64,000 bases of DNA from Clostridiales bacterium CCNA10 (GTDB taxonomy: Bacteria; Bacillota; Clostridia; Oscillospirales; Oscillospiraceae): positions 868,001 to 932,000 of the forward strand of contig AP018533.1 of NCBI GenBank assembly GCA_003573975.1. The letters are read 5' to 3'. Both the position numbers and the translations under genes were made by a program. Below the pieces are notes generated by a model that did no database searches, was not told the DNA's origin, and saw only the letters and a program-made list of their open reading frames with translations. Below are positions 41,133-50,242 of the stretch, one piece after another. Each line of letters starts with the position of its first letter. Position 1 is the stretch's first letter.

Positions 41133-43010
41133 ATGATTCGCTACGACGCAGGAGAATTTGACATCGCAGTCATCGGTGCGGGCCATGCGGGCATCGAGGC
41201 TGCCTTGGCTGCCGCGCGGATGGGGCTGCGCACCCTGTGCTTTACTGTCAACTTAGATGCAGTGGGTAATATGCCCTGCAACCCGGCCATCGGCGGCACT
41301 GGAAAAGGTCACTTGGTCCGGGAACTGGACGCCCTCGGTGGTGAGATGGGCCGGGCCGCTGACCGGGCCTGTATCCAGTACCGCATTCTGAACCGAGGGA
41401 AGGGGCCCGCTGTGTGGTCTTTGCGGGCCCAGGCGGATCGGCGGGAGTACCAGAAGGTGATGAAACACACCCTAGAACTTCAGGAAAACCTGTGGGTAAA
41501 GCAGGCCGAGGTGGTGGAGATCCTCACGGAAGGCGGTGGAGTGTCCGGCGTGGTCACCCACACTGGAGCTGTTTATCGTGTGAAGGCGGCTGTCGTGGCC
41601 ACCGGCACCTATCTGGGGGGACGCACCATCGTGGGCGAGGTGGTCCGGGACTCCGGGCCAGACGGCCTGGCTGCCGCCCTGCCCCTGACCCGGTGCCTGG
41701 TGGATCTGGGTCTGTCCATCCGCCGCTTCAAGACGGGGACGCCCCCCCGGGTAAACGCCCGTAGCGTGGATTTCTCCAAACTGGAGGTCCAGCCGGGGGA
41801 CGAGGACGCCCAGCCCTTCTCCTTTTCTACCCGGGAGCAGCCGGCCAACCGGGCTGTGTGCTGGCTCACCTCCACCACGCCGGAGACCCACGCCGTCATC
41901 CGGGCCAATCTGGACCGCTCCCCCCTGTTCTCCGGGGTCATCGAGGGGGTGGGGCCCCGGTACTGCCCCTCCATTGAGGACAAGGTGGTCCGCTTTGCCG
42001 ACAAGGAGCGGCATCTGCTGTTTGTCGAGCCTATGGGCCTGGATACAGAGGAGCTGTACATCCAGGGGTTCTCCTCCTCCCTTCCGGAGGAGGTGCAGAT
42101 GAAGATGCTCCACACCATTCCCGGGCTGGAGCGGGCGGAAATGACCCGGTGCGCCTATGCCATCGAGTACGACTGCGTGGACCCCACCGAGCTGGAGCCC
42201 ACCCTGGAGACGAAGAAGATCGCCGGACTGTACGGGGCAGGGCAGTTCAACGGCTCCTCCGGCTATGAGGAGGCCGCCGCCCAGGGTTTCATTGCCGGTG
42301 TGAACGCCGCGTTGAAACTCCAGGGGAAGGAGCCTCTGATCCTCCGCCGGGACCAGGGGTATATTGGGGTGCTCATCGACGACCTGGTCACCAAGGGGAC
42401 CAATGAGCCCTACCGGATGATGACCTCCCGGACGGAGTACCGCCTGCTCCACCGTCAGGACAATGCGGACCAGCGGCTGACCGCCATCGGCTGCAAACTG
42501 GGGCTGGTACCCCAGGCACAGCTGGAGGCGGTGGAGGCCAAATATGCCGCGGTGGACCGGGAGTGCAGGCGGCTGGAGCACGCCGGCGTGGCCCCCAGCC
42601 CCGCGCTGGAGGAGTTCCTCCGCAGCCGCGGAGAGCCCGCCGCTCCCAACGGGGCCCGGCTGGCCGACCTGCTCCGACGCCCCCCCATTCGGTACAGGGA
42701 GCTGGCCGCCCTGGATCCGGCCCGGCCGGAGCTCCCGCCGGCCGTGCAGGAGGCGGTGGAGATCACCGTGAAATATCAGGGCTATATCAGCCGCCAGCTC
42801 CGCCAGGTGGAGGAGATGAAGCGGCTGGAGCGCACCCCGCTCCCGGAGGGGCTGGAGTACAGCGCCATCCAGGGCCTGCGGCTGGAGGCCCGGCAGAAGC
42901 TGGACCGCATCCGCCCCAAGAACCTGGGACAGGCCAGCCGGGTGTCCGGGGTGTCCCCGGCGGATGTGGCGGTGCTGATGGTGTATTTGAAGCAAAATGG
43001 CGGCGGTTGA
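41133..43010 (+). CDS. mnmG: tRNA uridine-5-carboxymethylaminomethyl modification enzyme MnmG
   Basis: 625 aa. FAD-binding [17 protein letters not shown] at the N-terminus; [32 protein letters not shown] and the C-terminal helical domain ([40 protein letters not shown]) are classic. With MnmE it builds the cmnm5U34 modification in tRNA. ATG 41133 was chosen over earlier codons because AGAGGAA lies before it and the family starts here. Confidence 0.97.
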   Translation: MIRYDAGEFDIAVIGAGHAGIEAALAAARMGLRTLCFTVNLDAVGNMPCNPAIGGTGKGHLVRELDALGGEMGRAADRACIQYRILNRGKGPAVWSLRAQADRREYQKVMKHTLELQENLWVKQAEVVEILTEGGGVSGVVTHTGAVYRVKAAVVATGTYLGGRTIVGEVVRDSGPDGLAAALPLTRCLVDLGLSIRRFKTGTPPRVNARSVDFSKLEVQPGDEDAQPFSFSTREQPANRAVCWLTSTTPETHAVIRANLDRSPLFSGVIEGVGPRYCPSIEDKVVRFADKERHLLFVEPMGLDTEELYIQGFSSSLPEEVQMKMLHTIPGLERAEMTRCAYAIEYDCVDPTELEPTLETKKIAGLYGAGQFNGSSGYEEAAAQGFIAGVNAALKLQGKEPLILRRDQGYIGVLIDDLVTKGTNEPYRMMTSRTEYRLLHRQDNADQRLTAIGCKLGLVPQAQLEAVEAKYAAVDRECRRLEHAGVAPSPALEEFLRSRGEPAAPNGARLADLLRRPPIRYRELAALDPARPELPPAVQEAVEITVKYQGYISRQLRQVEEMKRLERTPLPEGLEYSAIQGLRLEARQKLDRIRPKNLGQASRVSGVSPADVAVLMVYLKQNGGG

Positions 43011-43026
43011 TCTGTGAGGACAATCT

Positions 43027-43269
43027 ATGGATGTTTTTATGCTGTATCACATATATGAGCAAAAAGATGACTTTGGCGTCCATGACGAGGAAAAACTGAT
43101 CGGTATTTTTTCCTCGGAGGCCAATGCACAGGGAGCGATCGAACATTTAAAAGATAAGGAAGGATTTCGGGATCGCCCCCTGAGTTGTTTTGAGATCCAT
43201 AAGACAACGGTGGACCGGATCAGCTGGGAAGATGGATTTGCTGCGGTCCGCTGGAAGGAATCGGAGTGA
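43027..43269 (+). CDS. Small conserved hypothetical protein (DUF7336-like)
   Basis: 80 aa. MLYHIYEQKDDFGVHDEEKL, then IGIFSSEANAQGAIEHLKDK and ISWEDGFAAVRW, a compact beta-alpha-beta pattern of a family found in diverse bacteria with no known role. It follows mnmG by 16 bp and may be co-transcribed. Lower GC than its neighbours. Confidence 0.75.
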   Translation: MDVFMLYHIYEQKDDFGVHDEEKLIGIFSSEANAQGAIEHLKDKEGFRDRPLSCFEIHKTTVDRISWEDGFAAVRWKESE

Positions 43270-43277
43270 GGTGCCCC

Positions 43278-44171
43278 ATGAATCTGCGACAAGTCAAAGG
43301 AAATACCTGGGTGCTGGAGGGGCTGGAGTTTATCCCCCTCTACCGGCTGGACGGCGGCCGCTGCGTCCTGCTGGACACCGGACTGGCTCAGGAGCGGGAG
43401 GAGCTGGAGCAGGCCCTGCTGGACCACGGCCTCACTCCGGCGGGCATCCTGTGCTCCCACGCTCATGTGGACCACGGGGGGAACAACCGCTATTTTCAGG
43501 AGAAATACCACATCCCCGTGGCCCTCACCTCCCGGGAGGCTGGGATGTGCGCCAGCCTGCTGAGCCTGAAGTGCTATTTTCTGCTCCTCTCCCCGGACAT
43601 GGTGGAGCAGGACGCCGCCGGACTGGTCCATACGCCGGACGTGCTCATCCCAGATGGGGACGGCCCCTTCTCCTTCGCCGGGGCGGAGTTCCAGATCCTC
43701 CAGACCCCGGGACACTCCGTTGGGCATATTTCCACCCTCACCCCGGACAGGGTGTGCTATGTGGGGGACGCCCTTCTCTCCAGGGAGCAGCTGGACGCCA
43801 AGCTGCCCTACTGCCTGTCCCACCGGATGGGGATGGAGAGCCGGGAGAAGCTGCGGGGGCTGGACTGTGACCTTGTAGTTATGGCTCACCGGGGGATCGC
43901 CCGGCGGGAGGAGCTGGAAGGGCTTATCGACGCCAACCAGGCCCTGGCCCTGCGGCGGGCCGGGGAGATCCTGGCCCTGATCGACCGGCCCATGGCCGCC
44001 AGCGACATCGTCCGCCGGGTCTGCCTGTTCTACAAGCTGCTCTCCGGAAAGCCCCGCCGCGCTCTGCGGTTCGAGCGGAACATCCGCTTTTTCATCGAGT
44101 TCCTGGTGGACCGGGGGGACCTGGTCATGGAGACCCAGGACGGCGTCACGGTCTACCGTCCCGCCCGCTGA
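43278..44171 (+). CDS. MBL-fold metallo-hydrolase
   Basis: 297 aa from ATG 43278, GAGGTG 6 nt before. Metal-binding HAHVDHGG at about 63-70, then GHS in LQTPGHSVGHI, GDAL and a late His (MAHRG) give the two-metal beta-lactamase fold. The C-terminal 75 residues are helical winged-helix-like. This resembles glyoxalase II-like/RNase-like hydrolases; substrate unknown. Terminator follows. Confidence 0.88.
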   Translation: MNLRQVKGNTWVLEGLEFIPLYRLDGGRCVLLDTGLAQEREELEQALLDHGLTPAGILCSHAHVDHGGNNRYFQEKYHIPVALTSREAGMCASLLSLKCYFLLLSPDMVEQDAAGLVHTPDVLIPDGDGPFSFAGAEFQILQTPGHSVGHISTLTPDRVCYVGDALLSREQLDAKLPYCLSHRMGMESREKLRGLDCDLVVMAHRGIARREELEGLIDANQALALRRAGEILALIDRPMAASDIVRRVCLFYKLLSGKPRRALRFERNIRFFIEFLVDRGDLVMETQDGVTVYRPAR

Positions 44172-44213
44172 AACGGTGGAAACGTGGCAGAGGCGCGTTT
44201 TTTGACAAGCTGC

Positions 44214-44250
44214 GCAGAGCGGCTCCCCGGGGGGAGCCGCTCTGCATTTC
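44214..44250 (+). terminator. Rho-independent terminator
   Basis: GCAGAGCGGCTCCCC and GGGGAGCCGCTCTGC form a near-perfect stem; a T-rich CATTTCTGTTT follows. It ends the transcript from mnmG or the MBL gene. Confidence 0.85.
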
Positions 44251-44274
44251 TGTTTGGGAAGAATTAGCGCTGGG

Positions 44275-45321
44275 CTACATCAGGATCCGCCGCAGCACCG
44301 GGGTCCGGGACAGGAGCCAGGCGGCCAGCAGAGAGAGCAGCAGGGTGGCGGGGAGCTGAAGCAGCAGGCACTGTCCCGGCGTCCAGTCCGTCCCGGTCAG
44401 CCGGGCAGTCCCGGCCAGGATCAGGGGGTGGGCCCAGTAGACGCCGAATACCAGGGGGGAGAGCCGGGCCCAGAGGGGGGCGGCGGGGACCGGGCGGCGC
44501 TCATAGCGGGCCCGGAGCCAGACGAACAGGGCGGCGGCGCACAGGTAGTGGCTCAGGCGGTAGCCGCTGGCAGAGGGGAGGGGGACCTCCGCCGGAGAGG
44601 CGCAGGCCCAGTTGCCCCACACGTCCCAGGCCCAGCCCAGCACGCCGCCCAGATAGATCAGAGGGCGCAGAGTGGGGCGGGGCGGCTGGCTCCCCAGCAG
44701 CCAGCCCAGCAGGAAGTATCCCGTCAGGCCCTCCAGCATGGCGGGGATGGGGCGGACCGGGATGGGGGAGAGCCCCTCCAGCAGGGGGAGCAGGGTGGTG
44801 GGCAGCAGGATGATCCCAATGAGGACCAGCACCTCGCGCCCGCTGGCGTGGTCCACGATCCGTTTCAGGAAGGGGGCGAGCAGATAGAGCCCCACCAGCA
44901 GATAGATGAACCAGATGTGGTAATAACAGCCCCGGTCCAGCAGGCCCTCCAGATACTCCAGAGGGGAGAAGGGGCGGCGGGCACTCCATGCATCCGCCAG
45001 GGCATAGATCAGGTTCCACAGGACCAGGGGGACCGCCAGGCGGGGGAGACGACGGCGGTAGAAGGGACCCACCTGAAGGGTGCGGGGGTCCCGCAGGAGC
45101 AGGAAGCCGCTGAGCATGAAGAAGATGGGGACGCCGGTGCGGCTGAAGGGGTCCAGCAGCAGGCAGAAGTACCAGGCGGGCGTCCCTAACAGGGACGGGT
45201 CAGAGAGCAGGGGGGCGGCGGCGTGGAGGGTGACCACCATCAGGATGGCCAGGCAGCGGAGCAGGTCCAGCTCGGCCATCCGACGGGGCGGGCCGGAGGG
45301 GGAGGTCAGGAGACGGTCCAT
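44275..45321 (-). CDS. Acyltransferase family 3 membrane protein
   Basis: 348 aa from ATG 45321 with AAAGGAGGA 8 nt upstream. About ten hydrophobic segments. RMAELDLLRCLAILMVVTLH and the catalytic His context of the Acyl_transf_3 fold, then FFMLSGFLL and WFIYLLVGLYLLAPFLKRIV. These enzymes O-acetylate surface glycans, peptidoglycan or lipids. The next gene upstream is separated by a non-coding RNA element, so it is likely monocistronic. Confidence 0.9.
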   Translation of the reverse strand: MDRLLTSPSGPPRRMAELDLLRCLAILMVVTLHAAAPLLSDPSLLGTPAWYFCLLLDPFSRTGVPIFFMLSGFLLLRDPRTLQVGPFYRRRLPRLAVPLVLWNLIYALADAWSARRPFSPLEYLEGLLDRGCYYHIWFIYLLVGLYLLAPFLKRIVDHASGREVLVLIGIILLPTTLLPLLEGLSPIPVRPIPAMLEGLTGYFLLGWLLGSQPPRPTLRPLIYLGGVLGWAWDVWGNWACASPAEVPLPSASGYRLSHYLCAAALFVWLRARYERRPVPAAPLWARLSPLVFGVYWAHPLILAGTARLTGTDWTPGQCLLLQLPATLLLSLLAAWLLSRTPVLRRILM

Positions 45322-45401
45322 GGACAGTTCCTCCTTTTGGAAGCTTGTGCCCCCATTATAGCGCACCTCCGGTGGAAAAGCAAAGGGCGGGATGGCACAG
45401 G

Positions 45402-45430
45402 TTGACGGGAGGGAAAGTTTTTCTTATAAT
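45402..45430 (+). promoter_or_regulatory. Promoter of non-coding element A
   Basis: TTGACG (45402-45407), 17-bp spacer, TATAAT (45425-45430). Confidence 0.8.
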
Positions 45431-45690
45431 GATGTTTACTGAATAAACCGTAAATCGGTTTATTCCCGCGGCGTCAGCCGGGCAATTCCATAAAAACGGC
45501 TCGGAGGGGCTTTTTTATGGAGTTCAGACCGTGTTACAATACGAAGTTCCATTGGAACGCAAAGCGTTCCAGTGGAAGGTGCAGGAATTTTGGGGTGTAT
45601 TGCCCGAAACCCTTGCACTTGAACAAAGCCAATTTGCCTGATAAGACTTGGCTTTCAATGCTTGTGGATTTGTTCAGTACGCATTATAAT
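45425..45690 (+). ncRNA. Structured RNA element, copy A (unnamed family)
   Basis: 266 bp with the same length and order as copy B (53554-53819). By eye about two thirds of bases agree. Loops and linkers are the most similar (TAAATCGG, ACGGCTC, TTTATGGAGTTC, CCAATTTGCCTGAT, GCTTGTGG), while helix bases change in pairs. Helices in A: GAATAAACCG with CGGTTTATTC, CCATAAAAA with TTTTTTATGG, TGGAACGC with GCGTTCCA, and AAAGCCAA with TTGGCTTT. No ORF is shared. It starts and ends at TATAAT hexamers, the last being the -10 for birA. Not matched to a known RNA from memory. Confidence 0.72.
45662..45690 (+). promoter_or_regulatory. Promoter at the 3' end of element A, reading into birA
   Basis: TTGTGG (45662-45667), 17-bp spacer, TATAAT (45685-45690), 33 bp before the birA ATG. 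The same pair with an 18-bp spacer ends copy B. Confidence 0.65.
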
Positions 45691-45722
45691 GGAGAAAAAC
45701 GAGGACCGGGAGGCGGCGTGGA

Positions 45723-46715
45723 ATGAGCCGGGAAAAAATACTGTCCCTTCTGCTGGAACAGGGGGATTCTTATGTGTCAGGAGAGGCCATGAGCCGGACG
45801 CTGGGCATCAGCCGGGCGGCGGTGTGGAAGGCCATTGAGGCCCTGCGGCAGGAGGGGTATGAGATCCAGTCCGCCACCAAGCGGGGCTATCGGCTGGAGC
45901 GTGCCCCTGACCGGGTCCGGGAGGGGGAACTGGCCGGACCGCTGTCGGGCTGCCATGTGGGAAGCCGGCTGATATGCCTGGATGTCATCGACTCCACCAA
46001 TACGGAGGCCAAGCGCCAGGCCATGGCCGGGGCCTCCGATGGGCTGGTCATCCTCAGTGAAGAGCAGACCGGCGGCCGGGGGCGTCTGGGCCGCTCCTTC
46101 CAGTCTCCCCGTGGCACGGGGCTGTACCTCTCCGCCCTGCTGCGGCCCTCCCTCCCGCCCCAGGAGGTGGTGGACTTCACCGCCTGGGTGGCGGTGGCGG
46201 TGTGCGACGGCATCCAGGCGGCCTGCGGTGTGCGGCCCAGGATCAAGTGGACCAACGACATCGTGCTGGGAGGGCGGAAGCTGTGCGGCATCCTCACAGA
46301 GCTGGGCCTGGAGGGCGAGAGCAACGCCCTGGACTACCTCATCACCGGCATTGGTGTGAATGTGAACCAGCGGACGGAGGATTTTCTTCCAGAGGTGCGT
46401 CCCATCGCCGTCTCGCTGGCCCAGGAGCTGGGCCGTCCGGTGCGCCGGGCGGAGCTGGCGGTGGAGATCATTCGGGCACTGGACCGGATGTACGCCGGAT
46501 TTCCGGACAACAAAGCGGAGTATCTGGCCCGGTACCGGGCGGACTGCCTGACCCCGGGCAACCAGGTGCAGCTGATTACCCCCGTCTCCCGGGAGGAGGC
46601 CTTTGCCCTGGAGATCGACGACCAGTTCCGGCTGGTGGTGGAGTATCCGGACGGCCGGCGGGCCGCCCTGTCCGCCGGCGAGGTGTCCGTCCGGGGAATG
46701 TATGGCTATGTGTGA
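45723..46715 (+). CDS. birA: Biotin-protein ligase/biotin operon repressor BirA
   Basis: 330 aa. Residues about 3-60 are a winged HTH (MSREKILSLLLEQGDSYVSG, LGISRAAVWKAIEALRQEGY). The ligase domain carries GGRGRLGRSF (biotinyl-AMP loop), IKWTNDIVLGGRKLCGIL and GIGVNVNQ, with a C-terminal SH3-like domain. It biotinylates carboxylases and, with its HTH, can repress biotin genes. The start is the ATG after GGGAGG. Confidence 0.95.
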   Translation: MSREKILSLLLEQGDSYVSGEAMSRTLGISRAAVWKAIEALRQEGYEIQSATKRGYRLERAPDRVREGELAGPLSGCHVGSRLICLDVIDSTNTEAKRQAMAGASDGLVILSEEQTGGRGRLGRSFQSPRGTGLYLSALLRPSLPPQEVVDFTAWVAVAVCDGIQAACGVRPRIKWTNDIVLGGRKLCGILTELGLEGESNALDYLITGIGVNVNQRTEDFLPEVRPIAVSLAQELGRPVRRAELAVEIIRALDRMYAGFPDNKAEYLARYRADCLTPGNQVQLITPVSREEAFALEIDDQFRLVVEYPDGRRAALSAGEVSVRGMYGYV

Positions 46716-46742
46716 GGCCGGAGGAATGTGGAACAGGGGATA

Positions 46743-46783
46743 AAATGGATAAAAACACATGGTAATTCATGTGTTTTTCCATT
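46743..46783. terminator. Terminator after birA
   Basis: GGATAAAAACACATG and CATGTGTTTTTCC form a stem with six-base loop, A-rich left and T-rich right, so it may act both ways. Confidence 0.8.
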
Positions 46784-46818
46784 GAATCTCCCATTTTGCA
46801 CAGATTTTCCCTGTAAGA

Positions 46819-46847
46819 TTGACAAAAAGATCCCAACATTATAGAAT
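46819..46847 (+). promoter_or_regulatory. Promoter of lysine-riboswitch operon
   Basis: TTGACA (46819-46824), 17-bp spacer, TAGAAT (46842-46847); start expected near 46854. Confidence 0.88.
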
Positions 46848-46854
46848 AGCCGTG

Positions 46855-47017
46855 GCATGATCCAGAGGCGCGGAGCGCAAAAGTACCCGGATACCGTTTG
46901 GGGAAAGGGCAATCCGCCGAAGGTGGGGAGAAAGAACCTCTCCGCCTGGGCTTGCGCTGAAGAAGCGCAAGACTGTTTTTTCCGGACGCCATCCGGGGAA
47001 AAGGCGCTGTTCATGCT
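46855..47017 (+). ncRNA. Lysine riboswitch aptamer
   Basis: Begins where the promoter should start transcription. P1 is GCATGA (46855-46860) with TCATGC (47011-47016). Between them the L-box core is recognisable: AGAGGCGCGGAGCGC, AAAAGTACCCGG, GGGGAAAGGGCAATCCGCCG, AAGGTGGGGAGAAAG, CTGGGC, an arm TTGCGCTGAAGAAGCGCAA and ACTGTTTTTTCC. A terminator follows at 47069-47099, so lysine would reduce expression of the downstream genes. Family assignment is from the conserved core, not a covariance search. Confidence 0.85.
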
Positions 47018-47068
47018 GGGCGAAAGACAAGGACAACCGCTGGAGGCTGCCGCCGCCGGCGGAGCGGG

Positions 47069-47099
47069 GTCCCGGAGCCTTTTGCTCCGGGACCTTTTT
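47069..47099 (+). terminator. Riboswitch expression-platform terminator
   Basis: GGTCCCGGAGC, CTTTT loop, GCTCCGGGACC then TTTTT. It lies between the aptamer and the first gene, as for termination-type riboswitches. Confidence 0.92.
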
Positions 47100-47153
47100 C
47101 ATTGCCCGAATACAGTGCCCGCGGGAGCGGGAACAGATCTGGAGGAATCGAAC

Positions 47154-48335
47154 ATGGTATTTGGATTGCTGAAAGACATCAAAAACGGGGAGTACCGCAC
47201 CATTGCCACCCCGGCGGAAATCGCCACCATTGTGGCGGACGGACACACCGCCTTGGTGCAGAGGGGCGCGGGAGAGAAGGCTGGCTTCGAGGATCAGGAG
47301 TATGAGAAGGCCGGGGCGCGCCTGGTGGACACCATGGAGGACATCTACGGCCAGGCCGACTTTGTCACCAAGGTGAAGGAGCTGGAGCCCTGTGAATTCC
47401 CGCTGCTGCGGAAGGGACAGATCATCTTCACCTGCATCCATCCCGCCGCCCACCCCCAGGAGGTCCAGGCCATCCTGGACAGCGGCTGCATCGCCTTCAC
47501 CGCGGAGGACTGCCACCGGTACGGCTCCCCCAACTGTGAGGCCGCCGGCAAGCAGGGCGCCCTGATGGGCCTGGAGTCCATGCTGTCCATCAACGGCGGC
47601 AAGGGCAAGTTCGTCAGCGGACTGGGCGGCGCGCCAGCCATGAGGGTGCTGATTCTGGGCGGCGGCACGGTGGGCCAGGCCGCTCTGTCCGTCCTGTATG
47701 CCTTGGGGGCCAGGGTCACGGTCATGGACATCAACATCGGGATCCTGCGCACGCTGAAGCGGCAGTACCAGGAGCACATCGACACCATGCTGTGTACCAA
47801 GGAGAACATCGCCCAGCTGCTGCCGGATACGGATATGGTGCTCAACTGCGTCAAATGGCCCAAGGGCTGCAACGACTTCCTCATCGACCGGTCCATGCTG
47901 AAGCTGATGGGGAAGGGCTCTGTCATCGTGGACATCAGCAATGATGACAACGGGGCCATCGAGTCCTTCCATGAGACCACCCATGAGAATCCCCGCTATA
48001 TTGAGGAGGGCGTGGTCCACTACTGTGTCAGCAACATCCCTGGCGCCATCGCCAACTCCACCTCCATTGCCTACGCCGCCTCTGTCATCCCCCACTTCCG
48101 GGCTATTCTGAACCACGGCGTGGCCGAGGCCTGCGTGCGAGACGGCTTCCTCCGCCGGGCCCTCACCGCCTACCGGGGCTACCTCACCCATGAGGAGACC
48201 AGCGCCCTCCAGGGCCGCCCCTGGGTGCGCCCGGAGGACATCCTGGGTATCGCGGACCGGCAGCTGGACCCCGCGCCTCCCGCCACCGTCACCCGCTCGG
48301 ACAACTATCTGCCCCTGGAGCAGGTGAAGCTGTGA
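47154..48335 (+). CDS. Alanine dehydrogenase/PNT-family dehydrogenase under lysine riboswitch
   Basis: 393 aa, GGAGGAA before the ATG. The N-terminal catalytic region (NGEYRTIATPAEIATIVADG, CEFPLLRKGQIIFTCIHPAA) and Rossmann fold (RVLILGGGTVGQAALSVLYA, then VTVMDIN) are the AlaDH/PNT superfamily layout, which includes L-alanine dehydrogenase and yeast-type lysine-forming saccharopine dehydrogenase. The lysine riboswitch suggests lysine-related rather than alanine chemistry, but the substrate is not provable. Followed by an NhaC-type antiporter. Confidence 0.85.
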   Translation: MVFGLLKDIKNGEYRTIATPAEIATIVADGHTALVQRGAGEKAGFEDQEYEKAGARLVDTMEDIYGQADFVTKVKELEPCEFPLLRKGQIIFTCIHPAAHPQEVQAILDSGCIAFTAEDCHRYGSPNCEAAGKQGALMGLESMLSINGGKGKFVSGLGGAPAMRVLILGGGTVGQAALSVLYALGARVTVMDINIGILRTLKRQYQEHIDTMLCTKENIAQLLPDTDMVLNCVKWPKGCNDFLIDRSMLKLMGKGSVIVDISNDDNGAIESFHETTHENPRYIEEGVVHYCVSNIPGAIANSTSIAYAASVIPHFRAILNHGVAEACVRDGFLRRALTAYRGYLTHEETSALQGRPWVRPEDILGIADRQLDPAPPATVTRSDNYLPLEQVKL

Positions 48336-48408
48336 CCCCTCCGGCCCGGGCGGATCGTTGTGTGTGTGACTCCGCCCGGGCGTCCTGAACGAAAGAGAGG
48401 AGACATTT

Positions 48409-49845
48409 ATGGAAGAATTGGCAAGCCTGGGGTTCATCTCTGTGATCCCCGCAATCCTGGCGATCGTACTGTCCTTTGCGACCAAGAACACCATTGTGGC
48501 CCTGGCCATCGCCTGTATCACCGGCACGACCCTGACCGGCCTGGCCCAGGGTACGAACCTGCTGGAGACCCTTCTGCTGGGCTTCCCCACGCTGCTGAAG
48601 GAGAATCTGGGCAATACCAGCTTCTCCTGGGTCATGCTGCTGAACACCTTCATCGGCATCCTGGTGGCCTATTTCCAAAAGACCGGCGCCATCCAGGGTT
48701 TCTCCCAATGGGTCCATGACAAGCACCTCAGCCGCAGAGGGGCCCAGCTGGCGGCCTGGGTGCTGGGGATGTTCGTTTATTTCAGCGACTCCTTCAGCCC
48801 CCTGTTTGTGGGCTGCACCATGCGCAGCATCACGGACAAGGCCCGGATCTCCCGGGAGAAGCTGGCCTACATCGCCGACTCCACCTCCGCACCGGTGAGC
48901 GTGCTGGTCCCCATCACTGGCTGGGCAGCCTATCTCAGCGGTCTGGCGGTGGGTGTGGGTTGCATCGCCACCCAGGAGGAAGGCTCCGCCTTGTTCCTGC
49001 GGGCCATTCCCTTCAACTTTTATCCCATCTTCGCGGTGATCCTGGTGGGGCTGATCGGCTCCGGCATCGTGAAGGACTATGGTCCTATGAAGCGGGCGGA
49101 GCAGCGGGCCATGGAGACCGGCAAGGTGCTGGCTGACGGTGCACAGCCCCTGGTAGGCAAGGAGCTGACCGGCATGGAGCCCTACCCAGGCTTCAAGCCC
49201 CGGGTGTTCCTCAACTTCCTTCTGCCCGTTCTGATGATCGTGACGGTGGCGGTGAGTACTTATGTGGTCTATAAGTCCGCCAAGACCATGGAGGCCTTCC
49301 TGCTGGTGGTCATCTTTATGACGGTGAGCATGATGCTCCAGGGCATCCCCTTTAAGGAGGTCATGGACACCCTGACCAACGGCATCAAAGGCGCGCTGCC
49401 CGCCGTGATCCTGCTGGCCCTGGCCTATTCGGTGAACGGCCTGTCGCAGACCATGGGCACGGCCAACTACATCATTTCCCTCACCCAGGGGCTGCTGACC
49501 CCCCATCTGCTGCCCTGCGTCATTTTCATGGTGGCGGCGGTGATGGCCTTTGCCACCGGCTCCTCCTGGGGGACCTTCGCAATCTGTATGCCCATCGCCC
49601 TGCCCCTGGCCTTCAGCATGAGCGGCGGTGAGGTGACCCAGCTGGTGGTGGCGGTGTTTGCCGCGGTGGCTGGCGGCGGCGTGTTCGGGGACCACTGCTC
49701 CCCCCTGTCCGATACCACCATCCTATCCTCCATGGGCTCCGCCTCGGACCACCTGGACCATGTGCGCACCCAGCTGCCCTACGCCCTGACCTGCGGCGCA
49801 CTGGCGGCGGCGGCCTATCTGGTCCTGGGCTTTGTGATTGGTTAA
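48409..49845 (+). CDS. NhaC-type Na+/H+ antiporter or lysine transporter
   Basis: 478 aa, about eleven membrane helices. VYFSDSFSPLFVGCTMRSIT, SVLVPITGWAAYLSGLAVGV, FATGSSWGTFAICMPIALPL and GDHCSPLSDTTILSSMGS are hallmark NhaC-family motifs. Lysine riboswitches in Firmicutes frequently control NhaC relatives thought to move lysine, so this is probably a lysine transporter rather than a pure proton antiporter. GAGAGGAG precedes the ATG; 73 bp after the dehydrogenase. Confidence 0.9.
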   Translation: MEELASLGFISVIPAILAIVLSFATKNTIVALAIACITGTTLTGLAQGTNLLETLLLGFPTLLKENLGNTSFSWVMLLNTFIGILVAYFQKTGAIQGFSQWVHDKHLSRRGAQLAAWVLGMFVYFSDSFSPLFVGCTMRSITDKARISREKLAYIADSTSAPVSVLVPITGWAAYLSGLAVGVGCIATQEEGSALFLRAIPFNFYPIFAVILVGLIGSGIVKDYGPMKRAEQRAMETGKVLADGAQPLVGKELTGMEPYPGFKPRVFLNFLLPVLMIVTVAVSTYVVYKSAKTMEAFLLVVIFMTVSMMLQGIPFKEVMDTLTNGIKGALPAVILLALAYSVNGLSQTMGTANYIISLTQGLLTPHLLPCVIFMVAAVMAFATGSSWGTFAICMPIALPLAFSMSGGEVTQLVVAVFAAVAGGGVFGDHCSPLSDTTILSSMGSASDHLDHVRTQLPYALTCGALAAAAYLVLGFVIG

Positions 49846-49880
49846 GGAGAGAGCTCAGCCATAGCCGCACAGGATCAAAA

Positions 49881-49950
49881 AAGCGTTCCTGCCCCATGGG
49901 CAGGGACGCTTCAGTCTGTCGAAAAAGTCCAGCAGAAGCTGGGCTTTTTC
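49881..49950 (+). terminator. Two successive terminator hairpins
   Basis: AAGCGTTCCTGCCC with GGCAGGGACGCTT (49881-49911), then GAAAAAGTCCAGC with GCTGGGCTTTTTC (49921-49950). The second has a clear T-run. Confidence 0.85.
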
Positions 49951-50242
49951 ATTTATATGAGGGAAAATGAGGAGAAGGAGGGAGTGATGGGGGATGCTGG
50001 AACATTGGGAAATGGAATGAGATATGATAGAAATCGTAGGGATAGACAGCTCAGTACCGCATGGATGGAGAAGCTTGATCCGTTCGTCCTGATCCTGCTT
50101 TGGCCTATATACGCCAGGAAGGGTAGACCGGGCTTCTTGACAGCCTGAGGGCGGGGCTTGTGCCCCGCCCTTCTCTGTTGTATAATGAGGATAATATCAG
50201 AAAACAGGAACAGAGAGCATGAAAAATGGAGGAAGATCATAA
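49951..50242. other. Intergenic region upstream of thyA
   Basis: 292 bp without a convincing gene. It holds an inverted repeat GGGCGGGGC with CCCCGCCC (50149-50170) and TATAAT at 50180-50185, a likely thyA -10 with no good -35. Confidence 0.5.

Noticed and set aside
45425..45690. Elements A/B as 6S RNA, tmRNA, RNase P RNA or the raiA motif
   Set aside because: None of the conserved cores I know (tmRNA tag, RNase P P4, 6S long bubble stem) is visible, and two paralogous copies are unusual for those RNAs. Left unnamed.
49957..50148. 63-codon ORF upstream of thyA
   Set aside because: Starts right after a terminator, weak ribosome site, no family resemblance, and overlaps an inverted repeat.
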